Shown here in pieces: positions 50,649-59,366 of a stretch of DNA of 64,000 bases. The position numbers and the translations under genes were made by a program. Each line of letters starts with the position of its first letter. Within the stretch, counting starts at the first letter, position 1. The notes beneath the pieces were generated by a model. It worked only from the letters and a program-made list of their open reading frames with translations. It did not search any database and was not told where the DNA came from. The DNA is from Amorphoplanes friuliensis DSM 7358 (GTDB lineage: Bacteria > Actinomycetota > Actinomycetes > Mycobacteriales > Micromonosporaceae): positions 5,618,001 through 5,682,000 of the forward strand of contig NC_022657.1 in NCBI RefSeq assembly GCF_000494755.1, written 5' to 3'.

Positions 50649-51323
50649 TCAGCTCGAACCTATCGAAGTCCTTCGACGCCTGCTCCCCCGGTTGAGGATC
50701 GCCCCGAGCACCGGGGTCAGCGTCCAGGCGATGATCACCCACGGCGTCCACCAGCACAGCACGATCGTGACCAGCCAGTACGCGGCGACGATCCACGAGG
50801 CCCGGGCACCCGCGGCGACCTCGGACGCGTCCACGTGGGCGTGCAGCAGGTCGTCCCGCAGCGCCTGGCTCTGAACACCGGCCCGGCAGATCAGCAGCCC
50901 GCCGACGGTCAGCACGAAGAGCAGCGCCGCGGCCGGGTTGGCGGTGTGGTGACCGTAGACCGTGGCCGGGTAGGGCAGGAAGCCGATGAGCAGCAGCAAC
51001 GGGAAGTGCCAGGCGACCAGCCCGGGTGAGAGCCGGCCGATGCGGTCGAAGAGCGTGTGGTGCTGCCGCCAGGCCGTCCAGAGCATGAAGAAGGCCAGCA
51101 GGTAGGCGACGAACGAGCCGGTCTGGCCGGTCAGGAAGTGCCAGAGATGCCCGGCGGCCTGCGTCTTGCTCACGCCGTCGCCGACACTGAACTCCGGCGC
51201 CTCCTCGGGGCGCGGGATCTCGATGACCAGCAGCGTCATCGCGATGGCAAAAACGGCGTCGGTGAAGAACCCGACCCGCTCGGGGGTACGCCCGGCCTCG
51301 ACGTCCGTGTTCTCAGCAGTCAC
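50649..51323 (-). CDS. TMEM175-family (DUF1211) potassium-channel-like membrane protein
   Basis: 224 aa from GTG 51323, overlapping the Fic stop by 4 nt. The first helix has the TMEM175 signature in the form RVGFFTDAVFAIAMTLLVIEI (the usual FSD is FTD). Five further helices follow (FVAYLLAFFMLWTAW, LLLLIGFLPYPATVY and others). Bacterial TMEM175 proteins form weakly selective K+ leak channels. It is the last gene of a three-gene operon with a Fic-domain protein and an unknown protein. That pairing suggests a regulated channel or a toxin-like membrane effect, but this is speculative. Confidence 0.85.
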   Translation of the reverse strand: MTAENTDVEAGRTPERVGFFTDAVFAIAMTLLVIEIPRPEEAPEFSVGDGVSKTQAAGHLWHFLTGQTGSFVAYLLAFFMLWTAWRQHHTLFDRIGRLSPGLVAWHFPLLLLIGFLPYPATVYGHHTANPAAALLFVLTVGGLLICRAGVQSQALRDDLLHAHVDASEVAAGARASWIVAAYWLVTIVLCWWTPWVIIAWTLTPVLGAILNRGSRRRRTSIGSS

Positions 51324-51907
51324 GCCGGGAGCGTATGCCGATGCGTTCGCCGGCGGGTGGCGGCGATCATGATGTCGACCAGCCGGGCCAGGTCGGCGGC
51401 GCCCTCGGCGTCGTCGGCACGGCGTGTCACCAGCAGGATCGGCTCGGCACGGTCGAGGACCACACCGTCGCGCAGCAGGACGAAGTACAGCGCCAGCATC
51501 GCGGCGCGGGCGTTCGCGTCGGGGAACGGGTGGAAGAACGCGACGTCGAGGTAGACGCGGGCGGCCCGCGCGGCGACCGGCACGCCCGGTGCGACGGCTT
51601 CGGCGAGACACTCCGCGAGGCGTCGCTCGATGCCGGGATGCAGGCCGTAGTGCTCGCGGCCTCTCTTCGCGTACGCGGGGCCGGTCCGGAAGGTGGCCGG
51701 GAGGCCGAGCCAGGAGGCCAGGGTCTCGAAGGTGAGGACGTCGGCGGTACGGACCCGGGTCAGGGCCGGGAGGAGCTCGGGGCGGCGGTCCCGGACGAAG
51801 TCCTCGACGCCGTCGGCCCGGCCGCGGACCGGACCGGTCTCGACGCCGAGCCCGGACCAGGGGACGTGCTCGCGGATCCGCAGCCAGCCGAGCAGGTGAT
51901 CAGTCAT
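51320..51907 (-). CDS. Fic-domain protein with a degenerate active-site motif
   Basis: 195 aa from ATG 51907, overlapping the previous stop by 8 nt. The Fic core motif HPFx(D/E)GNxRxxR reads HPFPDANARAAM (from His126). The catalytic His, the Asp, the Asn and the first Arg are present, but Gly is Ala and the last Arg is Met. Fic proteins transfer AMP or phosphate groups to hydroxyl side chains; the changed anion-binding loop makes full AMP-transferase activity doubtful. No antitoxin-type inhibitory helix is obvious. It is sandwiched between an unknown protein and a TMEM175 channel. Confidence 0.82.
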   Translation of the reverse strand: MTDHLLGWLRIREHVPWSGLGVETGPVRGRADGVEDFVRDRRPELLPALTRVRTADVLTFETLASWLGLPATFRTGPAYAKRGREHYGLHPGIERRLAECLAEAVAPGVPVAARAARVYLDVAFFHPFPDANARAAMLALYFVLLRDGVVLDRAEPILLVTRRADDAEGAADLARLVDIMIAATRRRTHRHTLPA

Positions 51908-52619
51908 CGGTGGCGTGGGCGAGGTCCGCGCCGAGTTTCTCGGCCACCTCACGGATCTTGGTGTTCGACGGGCTCACCCAGCTCTGGAAACTGCCGCGGA
52001 TGGTGCCTCTGATCAGCTCCTTGTGGTCCTGCACGGGATAATCGCCCGCGGCCAGGAACCAGTCGAGGACCAGGCTGAGATGGCCGTACCAGCCGCTGTC
52101 GCCCTGGGTGCGATCGGCGACCACCGTCGTCAGGTTGGCGACCGCGCGCTCGAAGGTGTCGAGCCGCACGTCGGCCGGCGCGTCCGCGGGCAGCGGCAGG
52201 AACCGCCCGAACCGCTCGGCCAGATCCTCCAGATGGTCCCGCCACTCCACCAGGCAGGTGGCGACCAGTTCCAGGGTGCCGTCGGGCGTGGTGATCGAAT
52301 GCTGGGCGCAGCACCAGGACCCGACCGGGCCGCCGTCCCAGTCACCCTCGCCGGGCGACCAGCGCCAGCCGGAGGCCCACGAGCCGTAGTGCCGCACCAG
52401 CACCCGGCTGGCGTCGTTGGCCCACGGATCGGCCTCGCGCTTGTTCCACGCGCTGATCTGCGCATAGGGAGAACCCTTGGCGGGACGCTCGGGCGCCGGG
52501 GCCACCAGCTCCCGCACCACGGTCAGCGCCTGGTCCCGGTCGAACGGGTGCCGGGCCGGATCAACGTCCGGCCAGGTCAGGCGGAAGGGCTGGATGTCGT
52601 GCCACTCCGGTCCATACAC
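51900..52619 (-). CDS. Conserved-looking hypothetical protein upstream of Fic
   Basis: 239 aa from GTG 52619. I do not recognise a family. It is a soluble, Trp-rich protein (around EWHDIQPFRLTWPDV, SGWRWSPGEGDWDGGPVGSWCC, GWYGHLSLVLDWFLAAGDYPV). The C-terminal motif is SWVSPSNTKIREVAEKLG. Its stop overlaps the Fic start, so translation is coupled. It could be a Fic target or neutraliser, or a metabolic enzyme. The two Cys (SWCCAQHS) and conserved Trp may bind a ligand. Confidence 0.7.
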   Translation of the reverse strand: MYGPEWHDIQPFRLTWPDVDPARHPFDRDQALTVVRELVAPAPERPAKGSPYAQISAWNKREADPWANDASRVLVRHYGSWASGWRWSPGEGDWDGGPVGSWCCAQHSITTPDGTLELVATCLVEWRDHLEDLAERFGRFLPLPADAPADVRLDTFERAVANLTTVVADRTQGDSGWYGHLSLVLDWFLAAGDYPVQDHKELIRGTIRGSFQSWVSPSNTKIREVAEKLGADLAHATDD

Positions 52620-52637
52620 CGGGCCATTCTGACAACC

Positions 52638-52832
52638 TCAGTCCAGCACGGTGATCACCGCGGCCGGGCAGTGGCGGACGGCCGACCGCACGGCCTCCCA
52701 CTGCTCGGGCGGCGGCTCCGGGTCGAGGATGACCACCAGCGCCTCGTCCTGGTCCTGGTCGAAGACCGCCGGAGCGGTCATGGCGCAGGTGCCCGAGCCG
52801 ATGCACAACTCCATGTCGACGGCGATCTTCAC
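52638..52832 (-). CDS. [3Fe-4S] ferredoxin
   Basis: 64 aa, GTG 52832, with GAGGAG 6 nt upstream. Three cysteines in the P450-ferredoxin pattern (Cys10 in MELCIGSG, Cys16 in GTCAMTAP, Cys55 in RHCPAAVI) fit a [3Fe-4S] cluster. An Ala/Pro-rich centre links them. Such ferredoxins feed electrons to cytochromes P450 or similar oxygenases, but no P450 lies in this window. It is upstream of the unknown/Fic/TMEM175 genes with an 18-bp gap, so it may be the first gene of that transcript. Confidence 0.92.
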   Translation of the reverse strand: MKIAVDMELCIGSGTCAMTAPAVFDQDQDEALVVILDPEPPPEQWEAVRSAVRHCPAAVITVLD

Positions 52833-53033
52833 GAGCTCTCCTCACGTGGAGTCACCGCGTCCACACTGCACGGTCCCCCGCGCCGGGTCAATGGCCATAG
52901 CAAACCCTGCAAAAAGGACCCATTTTCCTGTACGCGCAGCGGCGCCGGCACCACCAGCAGGGGACCCGATTCCGGCGCCTCCGGTCGGCGCGCTGGGTGC
53001 ATCAGCGCCGCTCGCTGCGTATCGTCCTCATCC

Positions 53034-53810
53034 ATGGATGCCTTCCGCGTACTTGTCATGACGAAGCCGTTCGGGGAACTCGAGCCCGGGCGGCTCGCGG
53101 AGATTCTGGGCGGCATGAGCGCTGACGGTGGCGAGGTTGTCGTCCGGGACGGGCAGACCGTGACGCCCGGGGAGCCGCAGCGGCTGCTCGAGGTGGCGAA
53201 GGAGTTCGCCCGGCACGGGCTCGGGATCGACGTCGTCACGACCGATCTGGTGCGGGCCGACGCCACCGCCGACCGGGTCTTCGGGGTCTGCGCGGAGGCC
53301 GGTGTGCCGCTGGTCCGGGTGGGCTGGTGGCGGTACGACGCCGGGCTGGGGTATCAGCGCATCGCCGCCGAGGCCCGGCGGGAGCTGGCCGCCCTGGCCG
53401 CACTGGCGCGAAGGCATCACCTGAGGATCGCCCTGCAGCTGCATCACGGGACGATTCACCCCTCGGCAGCCCACGCGTTGCGGCTCACCGAGGAGCTTGC
53501 GGTCTACGCGGATCCGGGCAACCAGGTGATGGAGGGCCGCGAGGACCTGGCGATGAGCCTGGACCTGCTCGGTGACCGGGTGGCCTGCGTGGGCGTCAAG
53601 AACGCGGCCTGGCTCGGCGAGCGGCTCGGCTGGCAGCCGCTCGCCGACGGTGGTGTCCTCGAGTGGCCGGACATCCTGCGGACCCTGCACCAGCGTGGCT
53701 ACGACGGACCGCTCTCCCTGCACGCGCACTACCCGATGACCGATCCCGGGGCCACCGTCGCGCGGGACCTGCGTCATCTCCGGGAAGCGATCTCCCTGAG
53801 CAGGTCCTGA
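53034..53810 (+). CDS. TIM-barrel sugar-phosphate isomerase/epimerase-like protein
   Basis: 258 aa from ATG 53034. It is an AP-endonuclease-2/xylose-isomerase-like TIM barrel: VPLVRVGWWRYD, LRIALQLHHGT, VYADPGNQVMEG, VACVGVKNAAWLGE, DGPLSLHAHYPM. Metal-binding Glu/His/Asp positions are partly altered, so activity is uncertain. The first 45 residues (TKPFGELEPGRLAEILG) resemble the lid of tagatose/erythrulose isomerases. It borders the uronate locus but is on the opposite strand to most of it, and its 3' end overlaps the convergent gene by 37 nt. Confidence 0.8.
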   Translation: MDAFRVLVMTKPFGELEPGRLAEILGGMSADGGEVVVRDGQTVTPGEPQRLLEVAKEFARHGLGIDVVTTDLVRADATADRVFGVCAEAGVPLVRVGWWRYDAGLGYQRIAAEARRELAALAALARRHHLRIALQLHHGTIHPSAAHALRLTEELAVYADPGNQVMEGREDLAMSLDLLGDRVACVGVKNAAWLGERLGWQPLADGGVLEWPDILRTLHQRGYDGPLSLHAHYPMTDPGATVARDLRHLREAISLSRS

Positions 53811-54862
53811 CGCCCGCGACCGGCCAGGCCCAGGTGGTACAGGCTGATCCGGCTCGCCCCGGCCGCCCGCAACCGGTCCACGTGCGCCGGCAGCACACCG
53901 GGGTCGGCCGGTGGCAGCACCGTCACGTACGCGTCCACGGGCACACCGGTCGCCGCCGCCTGGCGTACGAGGTCAGCGGAGGCCAGGGTGGTCGGCCAGG
54001 CCGGGACGAGCAGGGCGTCGACGTCGGCCGCCGCGGCCGGCGTGAGCCCGGGTGACGGGCCGGTGGCCCAGGGGTCCGGGTTGGCGTGCAGGGTGATCGG
54101 CCTGCCCGGGGACCGGACCGCCGCCAGCACCTCGGCGCGGAGAGCGTCCGTGTTCGCCTGCCGGTTCGCGAGCACCTCGGCCAGCAGCTCCGCGGGTGGC
54201 TCCACGGAGGCACGGACGGCTTCGCGCAGGGTGGCGACGATCGTGTCGGGGTTCGTCCAGCCGGACCGGCAGGCGGCGCAGCAGCAGATGGACAGCAGCC
54301 GTACGGCCAGGTCGCTCCACGCGCCGTCGGTCTTCTCGTGGTGGCCGAGGTGCTGGAGCCCCAGCTGACCGCACGCCTCCAGCGAGATCCCGTCGACGTC
54401 CAGCCCGTGTACGGCCTCGGCCGCCAGCGTCGCCGCATAGGCGCGCACCGCCGGATGCGCCGGGCACAACGCGTACGGGTAGTGCTCGCCGAAGCAGTTG
54501 ACCACCGTGACGGACGGGTTCTCGAGGCCCAGCCGGGTGTTGTGGGTCAGCACGATCCACGCGGTGACGGCCAGCCCGGCCGACCGCAGCACCTCGGCCG
54601 CCTCGCCGAACGGGTCCTTCTCGTCCAGCCAGTCCGGGGCCGCCGCCCGCAGCAGCTGCCCTTTCCAGGCGGACTCCCGGACCGGGCGGTACAACGCCGC
54701 GTAGCGGGCGTCGACGATCTGCCGCGCGGGGTGCAGCGGTGTCGCCGCACGGGTCGAGTGATAAGTCGCTGCCAGCGTCACGGACGGCACAGCAGTGGCG
54801 GCCCGCGCCACGAAGTCCGGGTCGCCGAGCACGTCCCACGGGTACGCGTGCCCGCTCACCAT
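53774..54862 (-). CDS. Hypothetical TIM-barrel-like protein of the uronate locus
   Basis: 362 aa, no family I can name. Barrel-like strands are visible: VTLAATYHSTRAATPLHPAR, LAVTAWIVLTHNTRLGLENP, LDVDGISLEACGQLGLQ, ITLHANPDPWATGP, ISLYHLGLAG. A run of cysteines (SICCCAACRSGW, about residues 192-203) is striking and might bind a metal. The architecture suggests a glycoside-hydrolase or deacetylase-like enzyme. It is the last gene of the minus-strand operon (start overlaps the glucarate dehydratase stop by 7 nt), so it probably serves uronate or oligouronide use. Confidence 0.65.
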   Translation of the reverse strand: MVSGHAYPWDVLGDPDFVARAATAVPSVTLAATYHSTRAATPLHPARQIVDARYAALYRPVRESAWKGQLLRAAAPDWLDEKDPFGEAAEVLRSAGLAVTAWIVLTHNTRLGLENPSVTVVNCFGEHYPYALCPAHPAVRAYAATLAAEAVHGLDVDGISLEACGQLGLQHLGHHEKTDGAWSDLAVRLLSICCCAACRSGWTNPDTIVATLREAVRASVEPPAELLAEVLANRQANTDALRAEVLAAVRSPGRPITLHANPDPWATGPSPGLTPAAAADVDALLVPAWPTTLASADLVRQAAATGVPVDAYVTVLPPADPGVLPAHVDRLRAAGASRISLYHLGLAGRGRQDLLREIASRR

Positions 54863-56121
54863 CGTGGCCTCAGCTTCTCGTAACCAGGCTCGAACCGGCG
54901 CCGGTACGCGGTGTCGTCGCGTTCGGTGATCCCGCAGGCGACGTAGTTCTCGTGGAGCCGGGCCAGCGCGTCCGGGTCGACGGCCACCCCGAGACCCGGT
55001 GCGTCGGGCACGACCACGTCACCGTCCACAAAGGTCAGCGGCGAATCGACGACGTCCACCCCGAGCTGCCACGGCAGATGGGTGTCCACGGCGTACGTGA
55101 GGTTCGGTGTGGCCGCCGCCAGGTGTGTCATCGCGGCGAGCGAGATGCCGAGGTGACTGTTGGAGTGCATCGACAGGCCGAGCCCCCACGTGTCGCAGAT
55201 CGTCGCGAGCCGGGCCGACGCGGACAGCCCACCCCAGTAGTGGTGGTCGGCGAGCACGATGCCGACCGAGCCACGTGCCACCGACTCGGGCAGGTCCGCG
55301 AACTGAACCACACACATGTTCGTGGCCAGGGGCATCGGGGCGAGCGCGGCGACCTCGGCCATGCCGGCCAGGCCACCGGTCGGGTCCTCCAGATATTCGA
55401 GCAGCCCGGCGGTCTCCTCGGCGACCTTGACCGAGGTGCCCACGGTCCAGGCGCAGTTCGGGTCGAGGCGCAGCGGCAGGCCGGGGAACTCCGCGCGGAG
55501 CGCCCGGATCGCGGCGATCTCCTCGTCCGGCGGGAACACCCCACCCTTGAGCTTGATCGACCGGAAGCCGTACCGGTCGACCAGCTTTCGGGCCTGCGCC
55601 ACGATCCCGGCCGGGTCGAGGGCCTCGCCGTACTCGTCCGGCTCGGCGCCCGGATGACCGGCCCACTTGTAGAACAGGTACGCGGAGAACGGCACCGTGT
55701 CCCGGACCTTGCCGCCGAGCAGGGCGTGCACGGGCCGGCCGATGGCCTTCCCCTGCAGGTCGAGCAGCGCGACCTCGAACGGCGACACGACCCGGGCCAG
55801 CGTCTTCGCGGCGCTGGAACCGCCGGTCAGCCCGTGCCGGTCCGGGGTGTCGACGGTGCCGATGGCCGCCGCGACCCGGCTGCGCAGACCCGCGAGGTCG
55901 AAGACGTCGAGGCCGGTCAGCGAACGAGCGGCCGCGGCCAGCAGAGCCAGGTGCGGCGCGTCACCGTAGGTCTCGCCGACGCCGGTCAGGCCGTCACCGC
56001 AGCGGATCTCCACGATCGCGCGCAGCGCCCACGGCTCGTGCACACCGGCCGAGTTGAGCAACGGCGGGTCGGGGAACGCGATCGGGGTCACCGCCACGTC
56101 GCGTACCGGAAGGTCTGTCAT
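54856..56121 (-). CDS. Glucarate dehydratase-like enolase-superfamily enzyme
   Basis: 421 aa from ATG 56121, overlapping the permease stop by 4 nt. Features match glucarate dehydratase: KLKGGVFPPDEEIAAI (the KxK base), LRLDPNCAW (metal Asp), LEYLEDPTGG, DHHYWGG, and SMHSNSHLGIS (catalytic His). The enzyme would remove water from D-glucarate or galactarate to give 5-keto-4-deoxyglucarate, which the aldolase at 62047-62802 can cleave. The long lid loop around GSSAAKTLARVVSPFEVA is typical of the GlucD subgroup. Confidence 0.87.
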   Translation of the reverse strand: MTDLPVRDVAVTPIAFPDPPLLNSAGVHEPWALRAIVEIRCGDGLTGVGETYGDAPHLALLAAAARSLTGLDVFDLAGLRSRVAAAIGTVDTPDRHGLTGGSSAAKTLARVVSPFEVALLDLQGKAIGRPVHALLGGKVRDTVPFSAYLFYKWAGHPGAEPDEYGEALDPAGIVAQARKLVDRYGFRSIKLKGGVFPPDEEIAAIRALRAEFPGLPLRLDPNCAWTVGTSVKVAEETAGLLEYLEDPTGGLAGMAEVAALAPMPLATNMCVVQFADLPESVARGSVGIVLADHHYWGGLSASARLATICDTWGLGLSMHSNSHLGISLAAMTHLAAATPNLTYAVDTHLPWQLGVDVVDSPLTFVDGDVVVPDAPGLGVAVDPDALARLHENYVACGITERDDTAYRRRFEPGYEKLRPRW

Positions 56122-56999
56122 CCTTTGATCGCTCCCGAGGTGAGGCCGCGCATGAACTGGCGTTGCAGGGCGAGGAACGCCAGCACGGAAGGCAGCAGGG
56201 CGAGCAGCGCGGCGGCCAGCAGGACACCGAGCCCGACCTGATCGTCGCTGCGCAGGGTCCGCAACGCCAGCGGCAGCGTGAACTGAGCGGCGTCGTCGGC
56301 GACCAGCAGCGGCAACATGTACTGGTCCCAGATCATCGTGAAGCCGAAGATGCCGATGACACCGAGCGCGGGCCGGCACAGCGGCAGCACCACGGACCAG
56401 AAGATCCGCAGGTCACCGGCGCCGTCGAGCCGGGCGGCCTCCTCCAGCTCGGCGGGGATCTCCTTCATGAACTCCGTCATGACCAGGATCGAGAACGCCC
56501 ACGCGCCGACGGGCACGATCATGCCGGCCAGCGTGCCGATGAGGTTGACGTGCAAGATCGGCACGTCGGCCAGCACGAGCGACAACGGGATCGCCAGGAT
56601 CTCCTCGGGCAGCATCAGCGTGGAGAGGATCAGGAGCATGACCAGCTGCAGGCCCGGGAATCGCTTCCGGGCCAGTGCGTACGCCGCAGAAACGCTGACC
56701 AGGATCTGGAGCAGCAGCCCGCAGCCGACGACGATGAACGAGTTGGCCAGGTACCGCAGCACGTCCCGGTCGATGGCGGCGGCGAAGTTGTCGAGGGTCA
56801 GCCCGCGCGGGATCAGCGTGAGCCGCGTCGGATCGGTCACCGGCCCGAACGCGCTGACCAGCAACGCGATCAGCGGCCCGGAAAAAACGGCCACCAGCAC
56901 CAGATAGAGCAGCACCCGCGCGGCGAACGCGACGGGGCCGGGAGCCGCGCCCCAGCCGAGGGCGGTGTCGAGCCGGGCTCCGGCGTTGCGGCGGCTCAT
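56118..56999 (-). CDS. Carbohydrate ABC transporter permease (MalG-like)
   Basis: 293-aa six-helix permease. The EAA loop for ATPase contact is EEAARLDGAGDLRIFWSVVLPLCRPAL. The start ATG 56999 overlaps the stop of the other permease. N- and C-terminal helices are normal for the MalG class. No ATPase gene lies in the cluster, which is common for actinobacterial CUT1 importers that share a single MsiK-type ATPase. The likely substrate is a uronate, aldarate or oligouronide, by context. Confidence 0.92.
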   Translation of the reverse strand: MSRRNAGARLDTALGWGAAPGPVAFAARVLLYLVLVAVFSGPLIALLVSAFGPVTDPTRLTLIPRGLTLDNFAAAIDRDVLRYLANSFIVVGCGLLLQILVSVSAAYALARKRFPGLQLVMLLILSTLMLPEEILAIPLSLVLADVPILHVNLIGTLAGMIVPVGAWAFSILVMTEFMKEIPAELEEAARLDGAGDLRIFWSVVLPLCRPALGVIGIFGFTMIWDQYMLPLLVADDAAQFTLPLALRTLRSDDQVGLGVLLAAALLALLPSVLAFLALQRQFMRGLTSGAIKG

Positions 57000-57931
57000 C
57001 GCTGCTCCCCCCGGCGCCGGGCCACCTGGACGGCGACGGTCAGCACCACCGTGGCGAGCAGCAGCAGGACCGAGCCGGCCGAGGCGATGCCGAGCTCGTT
57101 GCGTTCCAGGCCGAGTTTGTAGACGAGCGTCATGACGACCTCCGACGCGCCGTTCGGGCCGCCGTTGGTGAGCAGGAAGATCTCGGTGAAGACCCGCAGG
57201 CCGCGGATGGCGGCGAGGGTCAGCAGGATGGTCAGGACCGGTCGCAGCGCGGGGATCGTCACGTGCCACAGCCGGCGCAACGGCCCGGCGCCGTCGGCCG
57301 CCGCCGCCTCGTAGAGGGTCCGGTCCACACCGGCCAGCCCGGCCAGGAAGATCATCATGTCGTACGGGGCGCCGCGCCAGATGCCGACACCCATGACCGA
57401 CCACAACGACGAGCCGGCGTCGTTGAGGAACTGCGACGGGCCGACGCCGACCCAGCCCAGGATGCTGTTGATCGCGCCGTCCCCGGCCGGGTAGTAGAGG
57501 ATGCGCCACAGCTCCGCGACCACGGCCATGGCGGCGACCGTCGGCAGGAACACCGCCGTACGCACGAACCACAGGCCGCGGGACGAGCCCTCCAGCAGCA
57601 GCGCGAGGGCGAACCCGAGGACGAGCGAGCCGACGGTCTGACCGACCGCGAGCACGATCGTGTGGCCGATCGCGTCGGTGAACGACGGGTTGGTGAGCAC
57701 CTCGCGGTAGTTGTCCAGGCCGACAAAACGATCGCCGAGGTAGGGGCGCACCTCGTGGAAGCTCATCTCCACGGCACGGAACATCGGCACGAACTTGAAC
57801 ACCGCGAACAGCAGCAGGGCCGGGGCGAGGAAGAGCCACGCGGGCAGATGCCTGCGGAAGCGGCTCCGCCGCACCGGTGCGACGGACGGGGGCTCGTCCG
57901 TGCGTACCGGCGCGGCGGGCGCCATCGTCAT
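56996..57931 (-). CDS. Carbohydrate ABC transporter permease (MalF-like)
   Basis: 311-aa permease starting at ATG 57931 (ATG 57925 also possible). Six helices after a 25-residue basic tail; the EAA loop is YEAAAADGAGPLRRLWHVTIPALRP. A typical MalF-class external loop carries LRVFTEIFLLTNGGPNGASE. It overlaps the binding-protein stop by 4 nt and the MalG-like gene by 4 nt, so the three are one transcript. Confidence 0.92.
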   Translation of the reverse strand: MTMAPAAPVRTDEPPSVAPVRRSRFRRHLPAWLFLAPALLLFAVFKFVPMFRAVEMSFHEVRPYLGDRFVGLDNYREVLTNPSFTDAIGHTIVLAVGQTVGSLVLGFALALLLEGSSRGLWFVRTAVFLPTVAAMAVVAELWRILYYPAGDGAINSILGWVGVGPSQFLNDAGSSLWSVMGVGIWRGAPYDMMIFLAGLAGVDRTLYEAAAADGAGPLRRLWHVTIPALRPVLTILLTLAAIRGLRVFTEIFLLTNGGPNGASEVVMTLVYKLGLERNELGIASAGSVLLLLATVVLTVAVQVARRRGEQR

Positions 57932-59253
57932 CCCTTGACCCCCTGCTTGGTCAGCTCCTCGTCAAAGGTCTTGGCGAGCTTGTCGAGCTCGGTCTTGGTG
58001 TCCGAGGAACAGTTCGCAACGATGCCGTTGAGGGCTTCGGCGGCGGACTGGCGGAACGGCGTCCAGTCGGGCACCGCCGGGGTGTAGCGGCCGGAGGACT
58101 TGAAGACCTCCTCGAACGTCGCCCACCGCGTGTCCTTGCGGACCGAGGCCAGCTGCACGGTCGAGTTGACCGGCAGCCGGACGATGCCACCGTCGGAGTC
58201 ACCGGCCATGCCGATGGTCTGACCCGCGACGGAGACGGCGTACTCGGCGAACTTCTGCTGCCCGGTCTCGTTGGTGCTGCCGGCCATCAGGTAGACGTTC
58301 TCCCCCTCGGCGAGCGACTGCGCCTTGCCACCGGGACCGGCCGGCAGCGCGACCACCTCGTACTTGTCCTTGCCGAGGCTCTTGTCGAACCGCGCCATGT
58401 TGTACGGCCCGGTAAAGTAGATCCCGCCCTTGCCCGTCTCGAAGAGCGGATGCGCCTGCGTGGTCTCGAGGGTGACCGCCCCGGGGACGACGTCCTTGTC
58501 GGTGCAGAACTGCTTCTTGAACTCGTCGACCACCGCGACCGACTGCGGGGTGTTGATCGCCGGCGTGTAGTTGCCGGCGTCACCGCTGAGGAAGTCGCCG
58601 CCACCGGACCACAGGAAGCTGGTCAGGTACCAGGCCGTGTAACCGCGCTTGGTGGAGCCGGGTACGACATAGCCGTACGTGTCGGCCTTGCCGTTGCCGT
58701 CAGGGTCGCCCGTGGTGAAGGACTTGGCGAGGGCGTCCAGATCGGCCCAGCTCTTCGGCAGCTCAGCACCGACCTTCTCCCGCCAGTCCTTGCGGATGAA
58801 GAGCGCAAACGACTGGGCCGAGAACGGTACGCCGAAGGTCTTGCCGTCGGCGCTCGTGGCGGCGTCCCACGAGGTCGGGGTGAGGTCGGCGCCACCGGCC
58901 AGCGCGGTCTTGTCCACCTCACGGACCAGACCCTGCTTGACGAGCGTGCCGAGCTGCGCGGTGTCGTTGATGACGATGTCGGGCAGATCCTTCTGGGCCG
59001 CGGCCTGCTGGAGCTTCGTCTCGAAGTCCTCGAAGAGCGCGGTGACCTTGGCCGGGGTGCCGGTGGCGGCGGTGAATCCGGCGGCGATCGCCTGGGCGGT
59101 CTTCTCGGAGCCGGAGCCCGGGGGTTTGCGGATCCAGATGTCCAGCGCTGCGTTCGCGTCCTGTTCCGGCGCACCGTCGTCGCCGCAGGCGGTGAGCCCG
59201 GTGGCGGTGATCAGTACGGCCACGGCCGCGGCCAGCAGTCTTCTGGTAGACAT
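57928..59253 (-). CDS. Sugar-acid ABC transporter substrate-binding lipoprotein
   Basis: 441 aa from ATG 59253, with GGAGG about 7 nt upstream. The lipoprotein signal ends in the lipobox LTAC (Cys23). The mature protein is a family 1 solute-binding fold (LDIWIRKPPGSGSEKTAQAIAAGF, PDIVINDTAQLGTLVKQGLV, GIYFTGPYNMARF). It opens the uptake operon and is divergent from the IclR regulator. The 14-bp near-palindrome at 59268-59281 is just upstream of its ribosome site. Confidence 0.92.
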   Translation of the reverse strand: MSTRRLLAAAVAVLITATGLTACGDDGAPEQDANAALDIWIRKPPGSGSEKTAQAIAAGFTAATGTPAKVTALFEDFETKLQQAAAQKDLPDIVINDTAQLGTLVKQGLVREVDKTALAGGADLTPTSWDAATSADGKTFGVPFSAQSFALFIRKDWREKVGAELPKSWADLDALAKSFTTGDPDGNGKADTYGYVVPGSTKRGYTAWYLTSFLWSGGGDFLSGDAGNYTPAINTPQSVAVVDEFKKQFCTDKDVVPGAVTLETTQAHPLFETGKGGIYFTGPYNMARFDKSLGKDKYEVVALPAGPGGKAQSLAEGENVYLMAGSTNETGQQKFAEYAVSVAGQTIGMAGDSDGGIVRLPVNSTVQLASVRKDTRWATFEEVFKSSGRYTPAVPDWTPFRQSAAEALNGIVANCSSDTKTELDKLAKTFDEELTKQGVKG

Positions 59254-59267
59254 GTGGATGCCTCCTG

Positions 59268-59281
59268 TCTACATATGTGGA
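59268..59281. promoter_or_regulatory. 14-bp near-palindrome TCTACATATGTGGA, candidate IclR operator (copy 1)
   Basis: The site differs at one position from the perfect palindrome TCCACATATGTGGA. It lies in the divergent gap between the binding-protein gene and iclR. A second site with the same consensus is in the udh/garR gap at 61143-61156. Confidence 0.65.
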
Positions 59282-59290
59282 AGCGTTTCG

Positions 59291-59319
59291 AGCTTGTGGA
59301 AGGCAAGTACGCACAAGCT
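59291..59319. promoter_or_regulatory. 8-bp-arm inverted repeat AGCTTGTG-N13-CACAAGCT
   Basis: Perfect arms (59291-59298, 59312-59319) lie in the same divergent gap, 10 bp from the 14-bp site. It could be a second regulator site or part of the iclR control region. Confidence 0.4.
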
Positions 59320-59366
59320 AGCTTTCGGTACTATGGCCGTCAACAGTCCTGAAACAATCGATCGCG

